Shown here: in pieces, positions 35,672 through 45,831 of the stretch
How the letters are laid out: each line of letters begins with the position of its first letter
How positions within the stretch are numbered: the first letter of the stretch is position 1
NCBI RefSeq assembly: GCF_020193655.1
Contig: NZ_JADYVE010000005.1
Span: 310,001 to 374,000, forward strand
Reading direction: 5' to 3'
DNA length: 64,000 bases
From: Ensifer sp. IC3342
Lineage (GTDB): Bacteria > Pseudomonadota > Alphaproteobacteria > Rhizobiales > Rhizobiaceae
The notes under the pieces: model-generated
Seen by the model: the letters and a program-made list of their open reading frames with translations, nothing else
Told to the model about the DNA's origin: nothing
Database searches by the model: none
Translations under genes and position numbers: made by a program

Positions 35672-36310
35672 ATGGAGCACGTTGCAAACGATAGCGGCTG
35701 GCGCGGATCGCAGGAGGGATGGCTGGAGGCGGCCTACGAGTCCCTGCTGGAAGGCGGCGTGGACTCGGTAAAGATCCTGCCGCTGGCAAAGAGGCTCAAT
35801 CTGTCGCGAACGAGCTTCTATTGGTTCTTCAAGGATCGGGAAGAACTGTTGGCGGCGCTCATCGGTCGGTGGCGGGAAAAGAACACCGGCAACATCGTGA
35901 AGCAGTCGGAGGCGTACGCGGAATCTCTCGCCGAAGCGATGCTTAACGTATTCGATTGCTGGCTGAACAAGGACCTATTCGACTCGAAGTTCGAGTTTGC
36001 CGTGCGCAGCTGGGCACTCCAGTCCGAAGGCATCCTGGCGGAAGTTCAGCGCGCCGATCAGGTCCGGTTGGAAGCGCTCAAACGCATGTTCATCCGTTTC
36101 GGTCATTCGGAGATCACTGCCGATGTCCGCGCCCGCACGACCTACCTGGTTCAGATCGGCTACATCTCGATGCAGACTCAGGAGGATATCGCAACTCGCA
36201 TGAAGCGGATCCCTGAGTACATCGCCATCTACACGGGCCAAGTGCCGGAGCAAAGGGAGCTGGACCGGTTCTTTTCGCGGCACGGCTACAAACCCGAGGC
36301 GAGAGGATAA
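35672..36310 (+). CDS. TetR/AcrR-family regulator
   Basis: A TAGGAGG site lies seven bases upstream. The 212-residue protein has the TetR HTH at about residues 15-60 (WLEAAYESLLEGG, LAKRLNLSRTSFYWFFKDREELL) and a long helical C-terminal ligand domain. It resembles regulators found with betaine and sarcosine catabolism genes. Transcription diverges from the StcD-type gene and continues into a ProC-like gene six bases downstream. The ligand is probably a betaine or its breakdown product, which is inference. Confidence 0.83.
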   Translation: MEHVANDSGWRGSQEGWLEAAYESLLEGGVDSVKILPLAKRLNLSRTSFYWFFKDREELLAALIGRWREKNTGNIVKQSEAYAESLAEAMLNVFDCWLNKDLFDSKFEFAVRSWALQSEGILAEVQRADQVRLEALKRMFIRFGHSEITADVRARTTYLVQIGYISMQTQEDIATRMKRIPEYIAIYTGQVPEQRELDRFFSRHGYKPEARG

Positions 36311-36316
36311 CCGACG

Positions 36317-37111
36317 ATGAGCGGCTCATTGAGGATCGGCATCGTTGGTGGAGGCGGCTGGCTCGGTGGATCAATTGCCGCTTCACTCCTGGATGCCGGT
36401 CTGGTGCAGTCGCACGATCTTTCCCTCTCTTATCGGACGGAGCAACCCAACCGCTTAAACGCTTCCTTCTGGACCACCGATAACCAAGAACTAGCCGACC
36501 GTTCGGACGTGATCATTGTGTCGGTCCGGCCTGCTGATTGGCCGCCGCTCATGATCGATGCCGATGGCAAGCTCGTGATATCCGTCATGGCCGGCGTCCG
36601 TTTGGGCCAGTTGGCTGAACACCACAATACGAAGAGGGCTGTCCGCAGCTTGCCCAACGCGGCGGCCGAAGTCGGCAAGTCCTATACGCCCTGGATCGGC
36701 TCGGCAGATGTAACGGATCAGGACCGCGCCATGGTCCGTGCAATCTTCGATGCCTGCGGCACTGAGGACGAGGTCGCAAGCGAAAGCGATATCGATTACC
36801 TGACGGGCCTTTCCGGGTCTGGTCCGGCATTTCCCGCATTGTTGGCTGCCGCAATGATGAACGATGCCGTGGCGCGCGGGCTTAAGCCCGAGATAGCTCG
36901 GCGCGCGGTGACCACGGTCCTTATCGGCGCGGGCCGCCTGCTTGAACGTCGCCACGAATGTCCCACCGATACGGTCGAAGCATTTGTCAGCTATCGCGGC
37001 ACCACCGCGGCAGCGATCGAAACAATGCGCGCCGCTGGCTTCGACGCTGCGGTCGCCGGCGGACTAGCAGCCGCTCTCCAGAAATCGGTGAGTATGGGGG
37101 TGCTCCCCTGA
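36317..37111 (+). CDS. ProC-like pyrroline-carboxylate reductase family protein
   Basis: A 264-residue NAD(P)-binding protein with IGIVGGGGWLGGSIAASL at the N-terminus and the P5C reductase C-terminal domain signature YLTGLSGSGPAFPALLAAA with EAFVSYRGTTAAAIETMRA. In ProC the last motif helps bind proline. It should reduce or oxidise a pyrroline-type imine. The conserved rossmann motif is less standard than in ProC (GGGGWLGG). The position between a betaine regulator and a betaine ABC transporter suggests a role with proline derivatives produced from stachydrine, not housekeeping proline synthesis. Confidence 0.8.
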   Translation: MSGSLRIGIVGGGGWLGGSIAASLLDAGLVQSHDLSLSYRTEQPNRLNASFWTTDNQELADRSDVIIVSVRPADWPPLMIDADGKLVISVMAGVRLGQLAEHHNTKRAVRSLPNAAAEVGKSYTPWIGSADVTDQDRAMVRAIFDACGTEDEVASESDIDYLTGLSGSGPAFPALLAAAMMNDAVARGLKPEIARRAVTTVLIGAGRLLERRHECPTDTVEAFVSYRGTTAAAIETMRAAGFDAAVAGGLAAALQKSVSMGVLP

Positions 37112-37183
37112 TCTCCGTTGGAGCGGGCAACCGCGGCACCCCGCTCCTCAATTAAAGCGCCGCTAAGAAAAAGGGAACGTCAG

Positions 37184-38185
37184 ATGAAGAAGCTGCTTGC
37201 GTCAACATGCCTGGTGTTTGGCATGCTCGGAGGAGTGTCCGTATCGAATGCCGCGGAGTGCGGGAGCGTCACAATCGCCAGCATGAACTGGCAAAGCGCA
37301 GAGGTCCTCTCGAACCTCGACAAGTTCATTCTCAACGAAGGCTATGGTTGCAGCGCCGAAATCACCATCGGCGACACCGTGCCGACGATCACCTCGATGG
37401 CAGAGAAGGGGCAGCCCGACATCGCGCCGGAAGCTTGGGTCGACCTCCTGCCAGATGTCGTCAAGAAGGGAACGGAAGAAGGCCGGATCATCCAGGTAGG
37501 CTCTCCGCTGCCCGACGGCGGCGTCCAGGGATGGTGGATTCCGAAGTACGTTGCCGACGCCCATCCGGACATCAAGACGATTGGCGACGCGCTGAAGCAT
37601 CCCGAGCTCTTCCCCGATCCGGAGGACGCCAAGAAGGGTGCTGTTTTCAATGGCCCGCAGGGCTGGGGCGGCACGGTCGTTACCTCTCAACTCTACAAGG
37701 CGTTCGACGCTCAGAAGGCAGGTTTCACGTTGGTCGACACCGGTTCGGCGGCTGGCCTCGATGGTTCCATCGCCAAGGCCTACGAACGCAAGGAAGGATG
37801 GCTTGGTTACTACTGGGCACCGACTGCGCTCCTCGGAAAGTATGAAATGGTCAAGCTCGACCCGGGCGTGCCGAACGATCCTGCCGAGTGGAAGCGATGC
37901 ATTACCGTTGCCGACTGCCCCGACCCCAAGCCGAGTGCGTGGCCGATCGACACAATCGTGACGCTGGTAGCCAAGCCCTTCTCCGAGCAGGTCGGTCCCG
38001 AGGTCATGGATTACCTGAAGAAGCGCTCCTGGAGCAACGACACGGTGAGCAAGCTGATGGCCTGGATGACGGACAACCAGGCGAGCGGCGAAGAAGGCGC
38101 CAAGCACTTCCTCGAGGAGAACGAGGACGTCTGGTCCAAGTGGGTCTCTCCAGACGCAGCCGAGAAGATCAAGGCGGCGCTCTGA
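37184..38185 (+). CDS. Glycine-betaine/proline-betaine ABC transporter, substrate-binding protein
   Basis: The start ATG at 37184 follows AAAAGGGAACG. The 333-residue protein has a Sec signal peptide ending in SNAAE near residue 23 and the OpuAC fold: VTIASMNWQSAEVLSNL, GDTVPTITSMAEKGQPDIAPE, and VQGWWIPKYV, FNGPQGWGG and YYWAPTAL with tryptophans for a quaternary-ammonium cage. It captures a betaine in the periplasm for the permease and ATPase encoded next. Neighbouring demethylases favour stachydrine or a related betaine. Cys residues 25 and in the GYGCSAE stretch may form a disulfide. Confidence 0.88.
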   Translation: MKKLLASTCLVFGMLGGVSVSNAAECGSVTIASMNWQSAEVLSNLDKFILNEGYGCSAEITIGDTVPTITSMAEKGQPDIAPEAWVDLLPDVVKKGTEEGRIIQVGSPLPDGGVQGWWIPKYVADAHPDIKTIGDALKHPELFPDPEDAKKGAVFNGPQGWGGTVVTSQLYKAFDAQKAGFTLVDTGSAAGLDGSIAKAYERKEGWLGYYWAPTALLGKYEMVKLDPGVPNDPAEWKRCITVADCPDPKPSAWPIDTIVTLVAKPFSEQVGPEVMDYLKKRSWSNDTVSKLMAWMTDNQASGEEGAKHFLEENEDVWSKWVSPDAAEKIKAAL

Positions 38186-38279
38186 TAGATCGTAAGGTGC
38201 GGCGCGCAATGACGCGCCGCACTCATCCAGCCAAAAAACGGAAAAAACGTATGCCGGCTTCTTCAAAAAGGGGAACCGA

Positions 38280-39167
38280 ATGGAATGGTTTTATGAATTC
38301 CCGAGCATGAACGATGACTCCCTGCGCACCCTGAAGAAGGCGATCGACGAAGGATTCCGTACGTTCACGCGCGCATACGGCGATGCCATCGAGGGCTTCT
38401 TCTCGCCCTTGCAGCACTTTCTGATCGCTGCCGAACGCTTCATGACGCAGACGCCCTGGCCGATCATCACCCTGATCATTCTGGCGATCGCCTGGGGAGC
38501 GAGCAGGAGCTGGAAAATTGTGCTGGGCTGTCTCGTCACATTGCTGGCCATCGGCTACTTCGACATGTGGGACGACACGATGCGGACGATCTCGATGATC
38601 TTCGTCTGCACCATTCTGTCGATCGCGGTCGGTATCCCGATAGGCATCCTGATGTCCCGTTCCGATCGGCTGCAGCGGCTCGTCAATCCGGCGCTCGACG
38701 TCATGCAGACCATGCCGAGCTTCGTGTATCTGATCCCGGTCGTGATGCTGCTTGGCATCGGCAAGGTTCCAGGGCTGATCGCAGTCGTCATCTACGCCAT
38801 CCCGCCGATGATCCGGCTTACCGATCTCGGCATTCGCCTGGTCGACAAGGACGTTCTCGAGGCAGCCGAGGCCTTCGGCTCGTCGAGCTGGCAGAAGCTC
38901 AAGAACGTGCAGTTGCCGCTGGCGCTACCGACCATCATGGCCGGCATCAACCAGACCATCATGATGGCGTTGGCCATGGTCGTCATCGCCTCGATGATCG
39001 GCGTGCAGGGGCTCGGCCAACCGGTCCTGAAAGCAATCGCCAACCAGTATTTCACGCTCGGAATCTTCAACGGCCTTGCCATTGTCGGCATTGCCATCAT
39101 CTTCGATCGGGTCAGCCAGGCATACGGGCAGAGACTCCAGAAGCACCGGGAGGTCGTCCATGGCTGA
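38280..39167 (+). CDS. Betaine ABC transporter permease
   Basis: The 295-residue membrane protein has a cytoplasmic N-terminal helix, then helices from about residue 60 (WPIITLIILAIAWG) onward, and the ProW-like BPD_transp_1 domain: IPIGILMSRSDRLQRLVNPA, MQTMPSFVYLIPVVMLLGIG, EAAEAFGSSSWQKLKNVQLP (EAA loop) and NQTIMMALAMVVIASMIG. It should form the homodimeric channel for the substrate-binding protein encoded upstream. Its last eight bases overlap the ATPase start, which couples translation. Confidence 0.9.
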   Translation: MEWFYEFPSMNDDSLRTLKKAIDEGFRTFTRAYGDAIEGFFSPLQHFLIAAERFMTQTPWPIITLIILAIAWGASRSWKIVLGCLVTLLAIGYFDMWDDTMRTISMIFVCTILSIAVGIPIGILMSRSDRLQRLVNPALDVMQTMPSFVYLIPVVMLLGIGKVPGLIAVVIYAIPPMIRLTDLGIRLVDKDVLEAAEAFGSSSWQKLKNVQLPLALPTIMAGINQTIMMALAMVVIASMIGVQGLGQPVLKAIANQYFTLGIFNGLAIVGIAIIFDRVSQAYGQRLQKHREVVHG

Positions 39168-40239
39168 TCAGCACTTCGACGGCATCAAGATCCGCCACCT
39201 TTACAAGATTTTCGGACCCAACGCTTCAGCGCATGTGGAGGCCGTCAGAAACGGCCTCTCGAAAGCCGAATTGAACGAGAAGTTCGGCCATGTACTCGGC
39301 CTCAAGGACATCAACATCGAGATGCCCTCGGGGTGTGTCCAAGTCATCATGGGGCTGTCCGGTTCGGGAAAGTCGACGCTTATCCGCCACATCAACCGCC
39401 TAATCGATCCGACCGCCGGCGAAGTGCTGGTGAATGGGGTCGATGTCGTGAAAATGAACGAGCTCGAATTGCGGGAGTTTCGCAGGCAACAGACCGCGAT
39501 GGTGTTCCAGAAGTTCGCACTTCTCCCCCATCGCAACGTCCTCGACAACACGCTCTACGGCCTCGAGGTCCAGGGTGTCGAGCGCTCGAAGGCCGTCGAT
39601 GTCGCGATGCGCTGGATCGAGCGGGTCGGACTGAAAGGCTTCGAGAGCAAATATCCCAATCAGCTCTCGGGCGGCATGCAGCAGCGCGTCGGACTGGCCC
39701 GCGCGCTCGCCAACGACGCGCCGGTGCTGCTGATGGACGAGGCCTATTCTGCCCTCGATCCGCTGATCCGCACGGATATGCAGTCGGTCCTTCTCGACCT
39801 ACAGAAGGAGATCAGGAAGACCATCGTCTTCATCACCCACGACCTCGACGAGGCGCTGCGTCTGGGAGATCAGATCGCCATACTGCGCGACGGCGAAGTC
39901 ATCCAGCAGGGCAACAGCCAGGATATCGTGCTGCGGCCCGCCGACGACTACGTCGCGAACTTCGTCAAGGAGGTCAACCGCGGGCGCGTCGTCCAAGTCG
40001 AGGCCGTGATGGTGCCTCCGTGGGCCGGCCTTTCGCCGACCTGCATGACGATCCCGGCCGGAACCACCATCGAGGATGCCATGCGCGTGATTGCCAAAGG
40101 CCCCGATGGCGATGTCGCCGTCGTCGGTCCGGGCGGAGAGCCGATCGGGGTGGTCAACCTTCGTCAGCTTGCCGGTGCGATGGTCAACTCCCATGGGGCG
40201 GTGTCCCAGCACGACGGCTCCGTGGCGAGGGCATTATAG
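39160..40239 (+). CDS. Betaine ABC transporter ATPase (ProV/OpuAA type)
   Basis: Start at 39160 overlaps the permease stop. The 359-residue protein has the Walker A GLSGSGKST, Q-loop FQKFALLPHRNV, signature LSGGMQQRVGLARAL, Walker B VLLMDEAYSALD and switch His in FITHDLDEAL. A single CBS-like C-terminal segment follows (DYVANFVKEVNRGR to PIGVVNLRQLAGAM), as in OpuA-type osmolyte transporters where it senses ionic strength. The stretch with SKAELNEKFGHVLGLKDIN is typical of this subfamily. It powers import of the betaine. Confidence 0.9.
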   Translation: MADQHFDGIKIRHLYKIFGPNASAHVEAVRNGLSKAELNEKFGHVLGLKDINIEMPSGCVQVIMGLSGSGKSTLIRHINRLIDPTAGEVLVNGVDVVKMNELELREFRRQQTAMVFQKFALLPHRNVLDNTLYGLEVQGVERSKAVDVAMRWIERVGLKGFESKYPNQLSGGMQQRVGLARALANDAPVLLMDEAYSALDPLIRTDMQSVLLDLQKEIRKTIVFITHDLDEALRLGDQIAILRDGEVIQQGNSQDIVLRPADDYVANFVKEVNRGRVVQVEAVMVPPWAGLSPTCMTIPAGTTIEDAMRVIAKGPDGDVAVVGPGGEPIGVVNLRQLAGAMVNSHGAVSQHDGSVARAL

Positions 40240-40301
40240 GCCGGCTCACAAGTCCTGACGCGTAGATCAGTGCCTCCCAGTCGCATTGCCGGAGAATCCT
40301 G

Positions 40302-42287
40302 ATGTCCAAGCTGTTCCCACACCTGTTCTCACCCATCAAGCTAGGTGGCCGCATCTTGAGAAACAGGATCGTGTTCGGAGCCCACACGGCGAACATGGCC
40401 GAAGGCGGCCTTCCGACCGAGCGACATGCGGCGTACTACGCTGAGCGGGCGATCGGCGGGGCCGCCATGATCGTCGTGGAACCGATGCCGGTGCACCCGG
40501 CCGCCGTGCTCACGCGTGGGAATTTCCGCCCCTCGGACGACAGCGTGATCCCGCATTTCAGGAAGATCGCCAACGCGATCAAGGACAATGGCGCTGTCGC
40601 CATCCAGCAGCTCTATCATGTCGGTGCTCACGGCGATTCGGACAATTCCTTTCACCCGCATTGGTCGCCGTCAGGTCTTCCGAGCTATCATGACAGTGAT
40701 GGCTCGCATCCGATGAGCGAGGCGGAAATCTGGGAAACGATCGACGGCTTCGTCCAGGCGGCACGCCGGTGCCAAGAGGCGGGCTTCGACGGCGTCGAAG
40801 TCTGGGCCGCCTATCTCGGCATGGTCGATCACTTCTGGACGCCGTGGTCGAACCGCCGGGATGACGATTGGGGCGGCTCTCTGGAAAACCGCACGCGAAT
40901 GTCACGAGAGATCCTCACGCGGATCCGGGCAATCTGCGGTCCGGATTTCATCGTCGGCCTAGCGGTGAGCGACGAACCGGATCACAGCGTCGCGCTCTCC
41001 AGAGGCGAGCTTGCCGAAATCGTCGGCATGCATGACAAACTGGGGCTGATCGACTACGTCACTTGCGGGTCCGGCGGCTATCTGGACTTCCACAAGCTGA
41101 TGCCGACCTTCCTCTACCCGGAAAAACTCGGGGCGGACCTATCGGCGACGCTCAAGCGAACCGTTAGGAAGGCGCTGGTTATTGCCGAAAGCCACATCAG
41201 GACGCCTGCGAACGCCGAGACGGTGCTCGGTGAAGGTGCCGCGGACCTGGTGTCCATCGTTCGCGGCCAGATCGCTGATCCGCATCTGGCAAGAAAAGCA
41301 AGCGAGGACCGCCCCGACGACATCAGGGGCTGTATTTCCTGCAACCAGATGTGCTGGGGTCGGCGGTCGCGTGACTACTGGATAAGCTGCCTTATCAACC
41401 CGTCCGCCGGACGAGAGTTCGAATGGGGTGGCGATCGCTTCACGCCGACGACAGAGCCCAAGAAAGTTCTGGTCGTCGGTGGAGGGCCAGCAGGTTTGGA
41501 GGCGGCGCGGGTCGCGGCCGAGCGAGGTCACGAGGTTATCCTCGTGGAGGCCTCGAGCCGTCTGGGCGGCAACTTCCTTCTCGCCGGCATGCAGCCGCGC
41601 CGGGCGCAGATCCTCGATCTCCTCGAATGGTATGAGCGGCAGCTGGCGAAGCTCAAGGTCGATGTACGCCTCAACTGCTATGTGGAGGCATCGGAGATCG
41701 GGGACTACGGCGCCGACGTCGTGATCGCCGCAACCGGCTCCTACTCTCCCGAAACAGGGTTTCAAAAGGCACTGCCTGCGGTCGAGACCCTGCCTGGAAT
41801 CGAGAAGGGCAATATCTTCACCGTCGAGGCGGTGATGGCGCGTCAGGTGAGACCGGGAAGGCGCGTTCTCCTATTGGATGAAGGCGGCGGCTGGCGGGGC
41901 TGCGGTACGGCCTGGAAATTTGCCGAAGACGGCCACACGGTTACGATCCTTTCCCCGGACCCTCTTGTTGGCAAGGAACTCCAGCGCACGACGGCGGATG
42001 TGCCCCTTCGACGCATCCTGAGGAAGCTTGGCGTCAACTGGCTGCTCGAGGTCAGCATACTCGAATGGCACGGCAACGGTGCCACGTTGCTCGACCACAA
42101 CACGGGAGAACAGATTTTCGTAGAGGGCGACTGTCTTGTGCTCGCGACCACAAACATGCCGGCAAACTGGCTGGCGGAAGAATTGCTGGCGGCCGGTCGA
42201 CCGGTCGTGCAGATCGGCGATTGCGCGGCACCTCGACAGGCTCCCTATGCGTTCTATGAGGGCAGGAAGGCCGCATTGGAGCTGTGA
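40302..42287 (+). CDS. Second OYE-type flavin/iron-sulfur oxidoreductase
   Basis: A 661-residue relative of the protein at 33489, with OYE barrel (LFSPIKLGGRILRNRIVFGA; WGGSLENRTRM) and FAD/NAD domain from about 393 (VLVVGGGPAGLEAARVAAER). Here the 4Fe-4S motif is canonical: Cys344, 347, 351 and 363, as in trimethylamine dehydrogenase and dienoyl-CoA reductase. It probably dehydrogenates an N-methyl or other betaine derivative and delivers electrons to NAD or ETF. It shares a TGATG overlap with the Ldh_2-family gene. Paralogy to StcD suggests a different step or substrate. Confidence 0.8.
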   Translation: MSKLFPHLFSPIKLGGRILRNRIVFGAHTANMAEGGLPTERHAAYYAERAIGGAAMIVVEPMPVHPAAVLTRGNFRPSDDSVIPHFRKIANAIKDNGAVAIQQLYHVGAHGDSDNSFHPHWSPSGLPSYHDSDGSHPMSEAEIWETIDGFVQAARRCQEAGFDGVEVWAAYLGMVDHFWTPWSNRRDDDWGGSLENRTRMSREILTRIRAICGPDFIVGLAVSDEPDHSVALSRGELAEIVGMHDKLGLIDYVTCGSGGYLDFHKLMPTFLYPEKLGADLSATLKRTVRKALVIAESHIRTPANAETVLGEGAADLVSIVRGQIADPHLARKASEDRPDDIRGCISCNQMCWGRRSRDYWISCLINPSAGREFEWGGDRFTPTTEPKKVLVVGGGPAGLEAARVAAERGHEVILVEASSRLGGNFLLAGMQPRRAQILDLLEWYERQLAKLKVDVRLNCYVEASEIGDYGADVVIAATGSYSPETGFQKALPAVETLPGIEKGNIFTVEAVMARQVRPGRRVLLLDEGGGWRGCGTAWKFAEDGHTVTILSPDPLVGKELQRTTADVPLRRILRKLGVNWLLEVSILEWHGNGATLLDHNTGEQIFVEGDCLVLATTNMPANWLAEELLAAGRPVVQIGDCAAPRQAPYAFYEGRKAALEL

Positions 42288-43288
42288 TGGCAGACGAAAT
42301 CGAGACGTTGTCGGTTGCCGAAATCCGGCGCATTGCCGCCGACGCCTGTTTGGCATGCGGGGCAACCGCCGCGATGGCGAAGTCGCTCGTCGATGCGACC
42401 ATGTCCGCCGCTTGGCATGGGCGCCCGGAGGTGGGATTTCCCCATTTCCTCGACTATCTTCAAAGCCTGCGCGACGGCCGCATCGACGGAAAGGCGAGGC
42501 CTCGCATCGATTATCCGCTGCCGGCATTCATTCATGCCGATGCGATGGGCGGCATAGCGCAGCTCGGTTTCGATCTCGTCTTCGAGGACCTGGTCAAGCG
42601 GGCGCGGACCCTCGGCATCGCCATCTTCACGCAGAAGAACAGCTATACCGCCGGCGAGCTCGGCTATTATGTGCGGCGTCTTGCAGGGCACCACCTGCTG
42701 TCGATCGCCTTTGCAAACGCTCACGCGATGATGGCGGCCGCCACGGGCGGAAAACCCGTGTTCGGTACGAATCCTCTTGCTTTCGGGGCGCCCTTGCCGG
42801 CGCCGCGGGCACGTCTCGTCATCGACCAGGCGGCCAGCGCGACGGCCGTCGTGAACATCGTTCGAGCCGCGGCACAGAAAGCCTCCATTCCGGAGGGATG
42901 GGCTATCGATAATGACGGTGCGCCAACGACTGATCCGGCAAAGGCGATGCTCGGCGCATTGCTGCCGTTCGGCGGCTATAAGGGGGCGAATATCGGCCTC
43001 ATGGTCGAGATCCTGTCGGCGGGCCTTTCCGGGGCTGCGTGGTCGCTCGAGGCGGGAAACTTTCGCTCCGGCGACCGGTGCCCCAATACGGGGCTGACAG
43101 TCATTGCGATTTCGCCCATGGCGACGGAGCCTGATTTTGCAGAGCATACAGGGGATCATCTTCGCCGGCTGACGGAGCTCGGCGTGTACGTTCCCGGCGG
43201 CGCGCAGCGGCCGAATCCCCCGGGGGAATGGGAGAGCATTGAGATCGAGGCCCAGGTCCTGGCTTCGATCCGTGAATTCCTTCGGTGA
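42287..43288 (+). CDS. Malate/L-lactate dehydrogenase (Ldh_2) family oxidoreductase
   Basis: I use the ATG at 42287 overlapping the upstream stop; a GTG three bases earlier is also possible. The 333-residue protein has Ldh_2 motifs: AAWHGRPEVGFPHFLDYL, VFGTNPLAFGAPLP, VIDQAASATAVVNI and GGYKGANIGLMVEILS. Family members include ureidoglycolate and malate dehydrogenases and the delta1-pyrroline-2-carboxylate reductases (DpkA-type) that handle proline catabolites. In this locus the last function is attractive. Coupled to the oxidoreductase before it. Confidence 0.78.
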   Translation: MADEIETLSVAEIRRIAADACLACGATAAMAKSLVDATMSAAWHGRPEVGFPHFLDYLQSLRDGRIDGKARPRIDYPLPAFIHADAMGGIAQLGFDLVFEDLVKRARTLGIAIFTQKNSYTAGELGYYVRRLAGHHLLSIAFANAHAMMAAATGGKPVFGTNPLAFGAPLPAPRARLVIDQAASATAVVNIVRAAAQKASIPEGWAIDNDGAPTTDPAKAMLGALLPFGGYKGANIGLMVEILSAGLSGAAWSLEAGNFRSGDRCPNTGLTVIAISPMATEPDFAEHTGDHLRRLTELGVYVPGGAQRPNPPGEWESIEIEAQVLASIREFLR

Positions 43289-43371
43289 TTTGCCGTTCTT
43301 CAACCGGGTGATCGCCGAGGTCGCCGCCGCGTGGGCTTGATCCAGGAGGCGGCGGATCGCGCACGTGAAAG

Positions 43372-44433
43372 CTACGCCTGGACGCTTACACGGCCCAAGG
43401 GCTTGGAGCAGCAGGCGAGGATATAGCCGTCCTCGACATCCTCGTCGGTGATGCCGCCATTGTGCACCATATGCACCTGGCCTTCGGTCTTGCGGACCTT
43501 GCAAGTGCCGCAGATCCCCATCGAACAGCCCGAAGGGATCACCAGTCCCGCGGCCTTGGCGGATGCCAGGATCGTGTCCGTCTCGTTGCATCTGGCGGTA
43601 ATGCCGGAAAGGGCGAACTCGATCTCGGCTTGGTTCTGCTCATCGGGAACCACATCCTCGGGAACGTCCTCTGCATGTTCGGGCTCCGCCGTGAAACTCT
43701 CCTGATGGTAGCGGTTCATGTCGAAGCCGAGACCGGCAAGCGCCTCGCGCACGGCCCGCATGAACGGTTCGGGGCCGCAGCAGAATACCTCGCGCTCAAG
43801 GTAATCCTGCGCCATCAGGCCCAACATGATCTGGTTGAACATGCCCCGATAGCCGGTCCAGGGCCGGAAGGGATCAGGCTCCTCGACAACCCATTTCAGG
43901 TCGATGCCGACAATGCGTGATGCCATGAGCTCCATCCTGTCGCGCAGGATAATCTCGGAGGGCCGGCGCGCGCAATTGATGAAGACAATATCCGGTTCGC
44001 GTCCGGAATCGTAAAGCCACGTGGTCATCGCCACCATCGGCGTGATGCCGGAGCCGGCCGAGATGAAGAGGTACTTCTCCGCCGGGTGATGGACGATCGA
44101 GAATTTTCCCGCTGGCCCTATGGCCTTCAGACGCATGCCTTTATGCAGATTGTCGAGCATCCATCTGGTTCCGACGGATCCCTCTTGCGCCTTGACGGTG
44201 ATCGTGAGCGCCGTCGGTCGCGAGGGCGAGGACGAGATCGTGTAGGTGCGGTAGAGCGGCCCGTCGGGAAGGGGCAGTTCCAGCGTGACGAACTGCCCGG
44301 GGTCATGGTTGAACAGCGCACCGGAAGGGCTCTGGAAGCTGAAGGTGACGACATTCGGTGCTTCCGGCGTGCGGGTGACGCATTCGAGTTCCTCCGCATC
44401 GTTCCAGAAGGCAAGATTTTTGAACGCGCTCAT
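43372..44433 (-). CDS. Reductase component of the Rieske demethylase (FAD, NAD and 2Fe-2S)
   Basis: The 353-residue protein has a FAD domain (YRTYTISSSPSRP), an NAD domain (FISAGSGITPMVAM; FCCGPEPFMRAVREAL) and a C-terminal plant-type 2Fe-2S domain with CSMGICGTC and a fourth Cys in ILACC. Such hybrids (GbcB, Stc-type reductases) pass electrons from NADH to a Rieske oxygenase. The oxygenase gene is four bases upstream on the same strand. It works in the cytoplasm as one half of the two-component demethylase. Confidence 0.87.
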   Translation of the reverse strand: MSAFKNLAFWNDAEELECVTRTPEAPNVVTFSFQSPSGALFNHDPGQFVTLELPLPDGPLYRTYTISSSPSRPTALTITVKAQEGSVGTRWMLDNLHKGMRLKAIGPAGKFSIVHHPAEKYLFISAGSGITPMVAMTTWLYDSGREPDIVFINCARRPSEIILRDRMELMASRIVGIDLKWVVEEPDPFRPWTGYRGMFNQIMLGLMAQDYLEREVFCCGPEPFMRAVREALAGLGFDMNRYHQESFTAEPEHAEDVPEDVVPDEQNQAEIEFALSGITARCNETDTILASAKAAGLVIPSGCSMGICGTCKVRKTEGQVHMVHNGGITDEDVEDGYILACCSKPLGRVSVQA

Positions 44434-44437
44434 CCGC

Positions 44438-45779
<1,342 letters not shown>

Positions 45780-45831
45780 TCAAGAGCTCTGCGAGCGATG
45801 TTCTGACAACGTGTGCTTTCTAAGAGACCAC

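Noticed and set aside
34188..35771. 527-codon plus-strand open frame opposite the StcD-type gene
   Set aside because: Antisense shadow running through the operator gap and into tetR; no motif.
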